A stretch of 64,000 nucleotides of DNA, from contig WPIO01000063.1 of assembly GCA_009760855.2 (NCBI GenBank), positions 1,423,001 to 1,487,000 on the forward strand, in the 5' to 3' direction. This stretch comes from Cristatella mucedo. Lineage: Eukaryota; Bryozoa; Phylactolaemata; Cristatellidae. Shown piece after piece: positions 56,951 to 64,000 of the stretch. The stretch's first letter is position 1. Each line of letters begins with the position of its first letter. Both the position numbers and the translations under genes were made by a program. Under the pieces are notes generated by a model. The model was given only the letters and a program-made list of their open reading frames with translations, ran no database searches and was not told where the DNA came from.

Positions 56951-57508
56951 TTATTGTTCGGCAGGTACAACTAAGAGGCATATAGTAGAACCAGCTTCCG
57001 CTTTCTGACAACCAACCGATTTCACTATTCCCCAAAAACCACGGTGACGAAGTAGCCAAAATCGGAAAGAAGTGGCTGCAAACTCGCTGCCGATTCGGTA
57101 AGAAATTCGACAGTGTAAAAGCAGAATTAGAAAACCGCTAGCCCCTATACCAAATATTGACTTGTTTTCCTTCTGCAATGCCCTGATTTTCGGCTGCCCT
57201 GCATAGCTAACATACTGAGAAAATACCTTTAAACTCTTGTCCTTGCATCTTCCGAATAGACTCTCCTTAGGCTGTGGGTTGCTGTGTGGTGACCAAGTTC
57301 GCCAAAGTCGACCAAAGGCAGTAGTCGCTCTGCGGCTCCACATTGAGAGATGTGCATTAACAGCAAGACTGACGTCGCTTCTTCGGCATAGGTACTGGCC
57401 TTTCTCAGCATCCTTCTCATCGCAAGTAAACGCCTCGCTAATTACTTCCATTGTTATGCTTTTTTTGGCCGGTGCCTGACTGCAAATTGTCAGCCACAAT
57501 AAATGCAT
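56951..57508 (-). CDS. hypothetical 185-codon ORF in a STRIP1 intron
   Basis: An uninterrupted frame on the gene strand with an internal Met (ITMEVISEAF) and a mixed, not low-complexity composition (FSQYVSYAGQPKIRALQKEN). It has no recognised domain, no splice support and no repeat of itself in the window. An open frame of this length outside repeats is unusual here, but chance or a decayed element remains possible. Confidence 0.2.
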   Translation of the reverse strand: MHLLWLTICSQAPAKKSITMEVISEAFTCDEKDAEKGQYLCRRSDVSLAVNAHLSMWSRRATTAFGRLWRTWSPHSNPQPKESLFGRCKDKSLKVFSQYVSYAGQPKIRALQKENKSIFGIGASGFLILLLHCRISYRIGSEFAATSFRFWLLRHRGFWGIVKSVGCQKAEAGSTICLLVVPAEQ

Positions 57509-58475
57509 GGAACGCCCCCTGGGCTTTGGCAGGGGTGGAGCTAAGATTTTCAGTTTGGGGGCAAGGTCAGAGTTTTCAGGTTAGGGGGCAAGGTACAGTG
57601 GGCTTAGGGAAATTTGCCCCAGCATACAGGTACTTCCCTCTGTGCATGAGGGGGGTAATGACCGTCCTTGGCTCTGCCCCTGGGTTTTGACCACACAAAA
57701 CTCTGAACTTTTTGGCGCTACAGTCACACGACTATGACGAGCTATTTATTGGCAGCCGCTGACAAAATATCACGAGAATACGCCAAACACATTACTTACG
57801 TGCAATTGTGCAATCCATTGTAGCAGCTGCTGCAAGCTAATGCAACGTCGAGATTGACTAATGCGCACGGAGCTGGACAGTCTCTGACACGGGTGGATAG
57901 AAAAGAAAGGCTACATTAAACTACGCCTACGAGTAACCGAATGCTTGCCACAAGGCTCCACTCGATGACCCAGTGACCCTACCAGCAGACTGAATACGGT
58001 GAAGGTAGAATCAACTGTCTCATCACAAGCAGCTAATTGAGCATTTTCAGGATTATTAGGTAGCAGCATGGCCCACAGCCACATCTAAAATGAAAATGCA
58101 CGCTCTTTCAAAATCACCCACCCGATATCAAATGCTTTGGAAGTCCTCGTTCAAGAACTCAGAACGAATCTGATACACAATGACTCAAGCATCACCAACC
58201 AAGATCATCGTTCTACTAGACCTATGAACGTGGCCTTACATTAGTGATTTAAGTTTTACACGATTGCTATTTGTAGGAAAACCAAGTGTTAAAAGCAGGA
58301 CTCAAGTAGTCGAACTGTAAAGACATCGCATTAGACGTATTTAGTGAGTTCCAGAGTCGGGCACAAGAAATAACGATCGATGCAAGGCTGCAAAACTTAG
58401 TTTACCTGTGGTCTACCTAGATGGTCAGCCAGCACACTCTCCAGCTGCCGACGATGGCAAATCCTTTCCAGCCGT
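57509..58475 (-). other. STRIP1: STRIP1 intron, nothing recognised
   Basis: It contains an imperfect iteration GGGGGCAAGG(T/G).AGAGTTTTCAGGTTAGGGGGCAAGGT near 57,557. No exon was found. Confidence 0.4.
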
Positions 58476-58477
58476 AC

Positions 58478-58708
58478 CGAGCTGCTATTTGTATGCTACT
58501 CACTACTTCAACTGCTCTCCTGATTCAGCTATGCTTCTTACTTTCTTATGGTTTCGTGAGATGAAGTCTGTTGGCTAACGAATTCGTACCAAAAGCAACT
58601 CAGGCTTTGAGTCCGCTACACAAGAATCTCCTTTGTAACACCCACATTGTGTTCGCGGCTTTTCGGTGTTAAAAACGGAGATATATTACATTCCATTACA
58701 TAGCAAAC
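58478..58708 (+). mobile_element. LINE-B 3' end
   Basis: GCTGCTATTTGTATGCTACTCACTACTTCAACTGC, GTTTCGTGAGATGAAGTCTGTTGGC, GGCTTTGAGTCCGCTACACAAG, AACACCCACATTGTG and a GATATATTACATTCCATTACAT tail. It lies 70 bp downstream of the STRIP1 exon end in gene sense, on the opposite strand. Confidence 0.88.
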
Positions 58709-58778
58709 TGTGCTCTCGTTACCAGTGGAATGGAACACACGATCGAATGGCAAGTGCTCGTAAAGAAAACATGCATAC

Positions 58779-58983
58779 CATTGCCATATGCCCAGTCGTC
58801 ATTTAGCCGATGGCGGACCTTCTGGTAAATGGCCGACATGGTCTTCATGTTGCTCTTACGCCACTGACGACCGAGATATTTCGTCTGCATCTTCAGCAGC
58901 TTCAGGACGTAGAGCTGCATTGTAGCGTGCTTCACCTTTAATGCCCGCTTAAGGATTGGAGCCGACTTGAAGACAACCAGCAT
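58779..58983 (-). CDS. STRIP1: STRIP1 penultimate exon
   Basis: The 205-base exon has a GGTCTTACAG acceptor and a GTATGC donor, phase 0 to 1. It encodes MLVVFKSAPILKRALKVKH, QLYVLKLLKMQTKYLGRQWR and KSNMKTMSAIYQKVRHRLND, ending DWAYGN plus the first base of Asp. This is one of the most conserved stretches of STRIP proteins and differs from the human sequence (from memory) at only a few positions. Confidence 0.98.
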
Positions 58984-59292
58984 CTGTAAGACCAATGCCA
59001 CGAGTTGTAAGAATTAAAAAAAACACAAGACGTCATGACACAGATGTGCTTCTAACGAAATCTTTTTGCAGCACAATTTCCGTATGTAATGAATGCTGCT
59101 GCCCCAAGAGTACGGCCATGGCCCTAAGGATGTGTAGCCGAATGCTGGTACATGGCGATTGGTACAAGCCAACCTTATGCCCAATTACTGCAAAATACAC
59201 ACAGCACCTTCCCAGGCTTGCCTTTGATATTTTCCACAAGGTAAGCATTACTTAAATAAAGAGATGAAACCCTTTGTTTAAGCTGAGCTTAC

Positions 59293-59433
59293 CTTACCGT
59301 ATCTTTTGATTACTTGGTGCCTTCTAGGAGGTGCGGCCCTTTTGAGTTTTCTGCCTGCCCCACCATTTGCTAGAAGCATAGCTTCGTTAAGAAATGGAAC
59401 CGAAAAGTCCACATACTTTTGCATGAATTTCAG
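59293..59433 (-). CDS. STRIP1: candidate STRIP1 cassette exon
   Basis: An open 47-codon segment between an AAACCCGAAAG acceptor and a GTAAGC donor, phase 0 to 0, lies exactly between the HSRTM exon and the MLVVFKS exon. Including it would insert LKFMQKYVDFSVPFLNEAML and a basic KLKRAAPPRRHQVIKRYGK tail at a point where vertebrate STRIP1 is contiguous. It is rich in basic residues and looks protein-like, but the acceptor has a weak pyrimidine tract. It is either an alternative exon, a lineage-specific insertion, or chance. Confidence 0.35.
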
Positions 59434-59577
59434 CTTTCGGGTTTCAGAAGTTTCAAAAGGGAAGTGAATGCAGTACAGAGCAGGATACAAGACAAAATTA
59501 GTAGCACCGAAAGTGAATCTACAAACGCACATACGCACGAGAGCGCAGGTGCACACACATACACGCGCGTACACGTG

Positions 59578-59737
59578 CATACACGTCTGTTGGCTACTGA
59601 ATGCATACCGAAAGCCACTCAGGCTTTGAGTGCGCAAGAGAAAACTCGCTTGAGAAAACTCTCTTGCGCAACACCCACATAATCCTTGTGGCTTTGTGGA
59701 GATACAGGCAGAGGTACATTAAATTACATATACATCA
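59578..59737 (+). repeat. LINE-B 3' tail
   Basis: CACGTCTGTTGGCTACTGAATGCATACCGAAAGCC, GGCTTTGAGTGCGC, AACACCCACATAATCC and TTTGTGGAGATACAGGCAGAGGTACATTAAATTAC. It contains an extra GAAAACTC(G/T)CTTGA duplication. Confidence 0.85.
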
Positions 59738-59970
59738 ACCCACACTCACACAATCGTATGTGTGAGTGTGAGTCGATGTATATGTAATTGTGTGCAAGGT
59801 AATCGCATGCATACCAGTGAGGGCATGCATGCAAGAAAACTCACACAGACAAGAACACACCCACACACACCTGTGCACAAAAAATGCTCACAGATGAATG
59901 AACGGCTAGGGGTGTGCAATAGTAAACTCACTCCTTCGAAAAATTTCTTAATCAACAAGTTTCTCAGCCA
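59738..59970. other. inverted CACACTCACAC / GTGTGAGTGTG segment
   Basis: TACATATACATC..CACACTCACACAATCGTATGTGTGAGTGTGAGTCGATGTATATGTAA forms a hairpin of about 28 bp per arm centred near 59,757. CA-rich DNA follows. No gene. Confidence 0.7.
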
Positions 59971-59974
59971 GTAA

Positions 59975-60133
59975 TTCAGTCACCCTAACTGTGTTATTCG
60001 TGTTCTTTATCAAGCATACCACCACTCACCATTCGATCGTATTTCCTTTGCAGCAAATGTAAAGGGCCTAGAAAGAATTTGAGTTCTCTGAGGGCGCTTT
60101 ATCAAGTGTATTATTATTATTATTATTATTAAA
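59975..60133 (+). repeat. LINE-A 3' tail
   Basis: TCACCCTAACTGTGTTATTCGTG, CACTCACCATTCGATCGTATTTCC, GCAAATGTAAAGGGCCTAGAAAGAATTTGAGTTCTCTG and an ATTATTATTATT tail. Confidence 0.9.
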
Positions 60134-60333
60134 GCCACGAGGGCTGCAAGCTGGATGCATTCTGTAGCCCACTTAGTCGCTGGACAGCCAGTCTTAGATC
60201 ATGAGTGAGCAGTAGCCAGTCGGGATTACCCATGATTTGCTGCCTCTTGCATTGCAATAGTTGGCCTTCATTCTGCCCCTAAACTGTCTCGTTTTAACTA
60301 AATCGGCCAGGCAGCAGTCGTCCAGGACGATGA

Positions 60334-61572
60334 GAAGGAGGAGGAGGAGGAGGAGGAGGAGGAGGAGGAGGAGGAGGAGGAGGAGGAGGAGGAGGAGGAG
60401 GAGGAGGAGGAGGAGGAGGAGGAGGAGGAGGAGGAGGAGGAGGAGGAGGAGGAGGAGGAGGAGGAGGAGGAGGAGGAGGAGGAGGAGGAGGAGGGAGGAG
60501 GAGGAGGAGGAGGAGGAGGAGGAGGAGGAGGAGGAGGAGGAGGAGGAGGAGGAGGAGGAGGAGGAGGAGGAGGAGGGAGGAGGAGGAGGAGGAGGAGGAG
60601 GAGGAGGAGGAGGAGGAGGAGGAGGAGAGGAGGAGGAGGAGGAGGAGGAGGAGGAGGAGGAGGAGGAGGAGGAGGAGGAGGAGGAGGAGGAGGAGGAGGA
60701 GGAGGAGGAGGAGGAGGAGGAGGAGGAGGAGGAGGAGGAGGAGGAGGAGGAGGAGGAGGAGGAGGAGGAGGAGGAGGAGGAGGAGGAGGAGGAGGAGGAG
60801 GAGGAGGAGGAGGAGGAGGAGGAGGAGGAGGAGGAGGGAGGAGGAGGAGGAGGAGGAGGAGGAGGAGGAGGAGGAGGAGGGAGGAGGAGGAGGAGGAGGA
60901 GGAGGGAGGAGGAGGAGGAGAGGAGGAGGAGGAGGAGGAGGAGGAGGAGGAGGAGGAGGAGGAGGAGGAGGAGGAGGAGGAGGAGGAGGAGGAGGAGGAG
61001 GAGGAGGAGGAGGAGGAGGAGGAGGAGGAGGAGGAGGAGGAGGAGGAGGAGGAGGAGGAGGAGGAGGAGGAGGAGGAGGAGGAGGAGGAGGAGGAGGAGG
61101 AGGAGGAGGAGGAGGAGGAGGAGGAGGAGGAGGAGGAGGAGGAGGAGGAGGAGGAGGAGGAGGAGGAGGAGGAGGAGGAGGAGGAGGAGGAGGAGGAGGA
61201 GGAGGAGGAGGAGGAGGAGGAGGAGGAGGAGGAGGAGGAGGAGGAGGAGGAGGAGGAGGAGGAGGAGGAGAGGAGGAGGAGGAGGAGGAGGAGGAGGAGG
61301 AGGAGGAGGAGGGGGAGGAGGAGGAGGAGGAGGAGGAGGAGGAGGAGGAGGGAGGAGGAGGAGGAGGAGGAGGAGAGGAGGAGGAGGAGGAGGAGGAGGA
61401 GGAGGAGGAGGAGGAGGAGGAGGAGGAGGAGGAGGAGGAGGAGGGGGGGGGGGGAGGAGGAGGGGGAGGAGGAGGAGGAGGAGGGGGAGGAGGAGGAGGA
61501 GGAGGAGGAGGAGGAGGAGGAGGAGGAGGAGGAGGAGGAGGAGGAGGAGGAGGAGGAGGAGGAAAAGGAGGG
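60334..61572 (+). repeat. giant (GGA)n microsatellite
   Basis: About 1.24 kb of GGA triplets in a STRIP1 intron. Phase slips (GGGAGG, GAGAGG) occur at about a dozen places, and G-runs occur near 61,443-61,480. The purine strand is opposite to the transcript, as in the ANO10 intron. Its true length may differ in the genome because such tracts collapse or expand in assembly. Confidence 0.99.
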
Positions 61573-62094
61573 CAAGTCCTATTAGGCTGCTGGTCCGGAC
61601 AGGATGAGGACCACTGCAGTCAGTTGAGCTAAAACTCCGACCATCAAGCCTCGATCTCTGGCCGATGACTAAGCGATCTGGCCTTCTAGCAGGAGCCCGT
61701 GGCTCGAGCCCGGTCTTTTTTTAAGGCATGCAATTGCTAATTGCTTTCTCTATCGATATACGCACTGATTCGTATCTCCATCAGTAACTCGACAGGCCAC
61801 GAGGACTGTAAGCAACTCACACGATTCCCAGTTTCCTTCCCCCCTGAGCTTGCTGTCAAACAAAGCCCTCACAGTGCCAGGTTTGCTTTATGAAAGCTAC
61901 ATGGGAGCTAACCCTAATCACTAGCATGCAAATCTGCGAATATCGCTTAAAGAATTAGCCGCAGCTGCAGTACGATGTAAAGGGCACGGCATGTGGAAAA
62001 TTACGAGAGGCCAGCAATGCACACCAGCACCGTTCGAGAAGCGAGTTGCACGACCTATGCCCAGCAGGGACAAGAAAGCAGATAAACAATTCAC
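61573..62094 (-). other. STRIP1: STRIP1 intron, nothing recognised
   Basis: Unique-looking intronic DNA between the GGA tract and the exon donor. Confidence 0.45.
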
Positions 62095-62199
62095 CATAGT
62101 CCTAGAATGCTTCCACTTGGTAAGCTTGTTCAGAATTCGCAAAAGGTTGATAGCAGAAAATACGTTCCTCCAGCAACAACCCTGGTGGTCACCAGCCTC
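62095..62199 (-). CDS. STRIP1: STRIP1 exon: LNKLTKWKHSRTM
   Basis: The 35-codon exon opens after GTTTTATTGCAG and closes at a GTGAAT donor, phase 0 to 0. It reads EAGDHQGCCWRNVFSAINLL and RILNKLTKWKHSRTM, matching human EAGDNNQFCWRNLFSCINLLRILNKLTKWKHSRTM (split here; from memory). The next conserved residue in the family is the Met that begins the 58.98-kb exon. The preceding family block (DYPHCVVHELPEL) was not found up to the window edge. Confidence 0.97.
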
Positions 62200-62377
62200 C
62201 TGCAATAAAACACCCAAAGTATACTAAAGCCAATCAGGCACACGCAAATGCCCACACTGGCGCAAGCATGAACACAAAAAGAACCCCAGCCTGAACCGTT
62301 GCAAACCTCTGCTTGGGCAATGTTAGCGCACTGCTCTCTACCGCTAATCTCTCTCCTTACATATTGCTCCTCGTCTC

Positions 62378-62428
62378 CCTCCTTCTCTCTCTCTCTCTCC
62401 CCCTCTCTCTATCTCTCTCTGTCCCTTC
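62378..62428 (+). repeat. (CT)n microsatellite
   Basis: An imperfect 50-bp CT-rich run in the STRIP1 upstream intron. Confidence 0.85.
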
Positions 62429-62589
62429 TCTGTTACACAGCTTTTGCAAGGTTTTTAGATGGCAGACTTTTAGCTTCATTTTTGTTATATTACCTTTGCT
62501 TTGCCATGCAAACGGCAGCCTTGATTGTCTAATGAACCTGCCTGCCATTGCTAAACAATAAATGGCCATAGCCAGCATCATGCCCTAGC

Positions 62590-62675
62590 TCTGTGCCTCA
62601 GTGGTGGGACGACGGCCGTTAAAGTTCTTCTGCTGCTATACAAACGTGGCCGTTCAATCAGACGACCTTTACACC
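62590..62675 (+). repeat. SINE family 1, 3' part
   Basis: GACGGCCGTTAAAGTTCTTCTGCTGCTATACAAACGTGGCCGTTCAATCAG is the family-1 body and end. The tRNA-like head is lost. Confidence 0.72.
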
Positions 62676-63540
62676 TAACAGGAAGGAGCCTGAATCATAT
62701 TACAGGATGCTCATAACCACAAGCTAGAACTGTTATTCTATGTTGTTAATTTATTAGTATATAGTACGATTATTCATTTATATTACCTTTTATAATGAAG
62801 AAATCTGAGCCAGAAAGGACTGTCTCCAAACCTAAACCCGTTCGTTGCACGATCTTACCTACAGTATATCGCCCATGGCTGGGTTACGCCATATGATGGT
62901 GGTCCCTCTCCCAATTTAGTTTTAAGGTCTGAAATCTCATAAGCAAACTGAAATGCATTACAGCCATTAACACACGTCTAGGATTTTTTTTTTATATTCT
63001 GGTCTGCTACACAAGTAAAACCTGATGAAGCAAATGATATCTGGATAGTAACCAAAAGTATTTATTAAAAAAGCCATTTGATACTTTAAACTAACCTCCT
63101 GCCCTAAATCATTTCCATATCTGGCTAGTCGGGCGAGCAAGGTCACCAAGAATTTAAAAGCTCTAAACACTGCACACCCGGACGGATAGATGCAGCAATG
63201 ATAAATCAAGCAGCGTAAAATAGTGCTGACCCAACGGTCTCTGCATTCTCAAACTAAAAGCTCCTGAATAAAAGGTCGCCTAGGTGTTGCACTGAATGCT
63301 TTACAACACTGCAAGATAGCAATGGCAGCCGAAAAACTACCTACAGCCAGGAGCGTTAGTAGTTGTGTAGGCCAGCACTATGGTCGTCGGACGACTGGCT
63401 CATTCACCTGCTGATAAATAAAGCTGTCGCCCAGAGGTACTCAAGCTTGCAGAACGCCAATGATTTTGTAGCCCATTGCTATAAACATCCTGGACCATAA
63501 TGCCATGAATGCCCAGCAGTGCTCCAAAACCAGTGCCCCA
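62676..63540 (-). other. STRIP1: STRIP1 upstream intron, nothing recognised
   Basis: No exon matching the next upstream STRIP1 block was found. A minus frame near 63,050-63,200 (KFLVTLLARLARYG) is hydrophobic but unlike the family. Confidence 0.4.
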
Positions 63541-63542
63541 GA

Positions 63543-63620
63543 AAAAGAGCCCCAAGCCATGATGACCCCCAAGCCACGATGACCCCCAAGCCATAATGAG
63601 CCCCAAGCCATCACCATGCG
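63543..63620 (+). repeat. 17-bp minisatellite
   Basis: Four tandem copies of a CCCCAAGCCATGATGAC-type unit with substitutions (CACGATGA, CATAATGAG, CATCACCATG). Not noted elsewhere in the window. Confidence 0.85.
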
Positions 63621-64000
63621 ACTTCACGTTGTGCTGCATGCAGCCACAGCTGCATTCTTAACCATTTCATCGGCTAACTCGAACCCAACGTTTGCTCTCA
63701 CCGACGAGAAGAAATTAGGTTTTGTCTGTCCAATAATCCGATCACGAAACTTCGGGTTTTGAGTGGGCGTGGCATTTGGCCAATGCCAGCCTTTCAGCTT
63801 GGTGCTGCTTACTGAGCCAGGCTGTTTTCTTAGCCACTTGTCGGAAACGCTTCTCACGCAAGTCGGCTCTGCACAGTTTGCCTGCTAGTTTAAGTCCACG
63901 TAGTAGCATCTAGCGACCGTTCTAGCTTAGCCAAGCTGGCAAGGCTGGTCTTCAAGTCCCAGTGGTTTGAGCACGTGTCTCCTTTGCTGAAAGAGCTAGG

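Larger units (their letters stand above)
54065..62199 (-). other. STRIP1: gene model: STRIP1/FAM40-type gene, 3' part
   Basis: Gene-level entry. Three exons on the minus strand encode a continuous C-terminal segment very close to vertebrate STRIP1/2 (striatin-interacting protein, Far11 family). The blocks are EAGDHQ..CWRN, LLRILNKLTKWKHSRTM, MLVVFKSAPILKRALKVK and KYLGRQWRKSNMKTMSAIYQ. Then come KVRHRLNDDWAYGN and D-MDARPWDFQAEECALR, ending in the stop. STRIP proteins scaffold the STRIPAK complex with striatin/PP2A and GCK-type kinases. The 5' exons lie to the right of the window or were not found between 62.2 and 64 kb. Confidence 0.96.

Noticed and set aside
59293-59298. Alternative GT four bases upstream as donor of the STRIP1 cassette candidate
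   Set aside because: It would leave phase 1 and break the join to the phase-0 MLVVFKS exon.
60261-61607. 448- and 425-codon frames at 60-61.6 kb
   Set aside because: Same reason: (GGA)n repeat translation inside an intron.

Overview
The window is eukaryotic and almost certainly from an invertebrate animal. Coding sequence comes in short, phase-compatible exons with GT-AG borders, spread over many kilobases. The conserved proteins (anoctamin-10 and striatin-interacting protein) are metazoan orthologues. Most of the DNA is interspersed repeats: two LINE families, two tRNA-derived SINE families, LTR-retrotransposon remains, a foldback element, a tandem satellite and very large purine-rich microsatellites. 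I cannot name the species. No rRNA, tRNA gene, CRISPR array or operon was found.

Layout. 0-2 kb: a 5'-truncated, broken Ty3/gypsy pol on the + strand. 6.2-27.6 kb: a split gene on the minus strand for an ANO10/TMEM16K-type anoctamin. Ten coding exons are recognised, from the initiator Met (27,623) to the conserved C-terminal IPDEPR block (6.2 kb). One small linker exon (between 15.2 and 20.3 kb) and the last coding exon were not found. Its introns hold LINEs, SINEs, a 1-kb foldback element, GA/GACA tracts, a 630-bp GGA tract and an isolated cysteine-rich candidate exon on the opposite strand. 28-37 kb: a repeat nest with a minus-strand LTR-retrotransposon pol remnant (RT, RNase H, integrase) and many LINE copies. 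38.8-40.5 kb: GC/CpG-rich unique DNA with a possible plus-strand first exon. 41-47 kb: nested repeats and a CT tract. 47.6-48.0 kb: a broken ALKBH4-like dioxygenase copy. 48.5-50.5 kb: a diverged tandem array of about 171-bp units. 50.5-53 kb: SINEs and LINEs. 54.1-62.2 kb: the 3' end of a STRIP1/FAM40-type gene on the minus strand (three exons joined by exact phase, plus a candidate cassette exon). It is interrupted by a nearly complete 3' half of a LINE with an altered RT active site and by a 1.2-kb GGA tract. The 5' part of STRIP1 lies beyond the right edge.

The two host genes are independent in known function: anoctamin-10 is an ER-associated TMEM16 scramblase/channel, and STRIP1 is a scaffold of the STRIPAK phosphatase-kinase complex. 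They share only strand and repeat-laden introns. Exon borders come from splice consensus plus protein continuity. Repeat borders are approximate unless a junction is stated. LINE clade names are by resemblance only. Nothing here was checked against a database.
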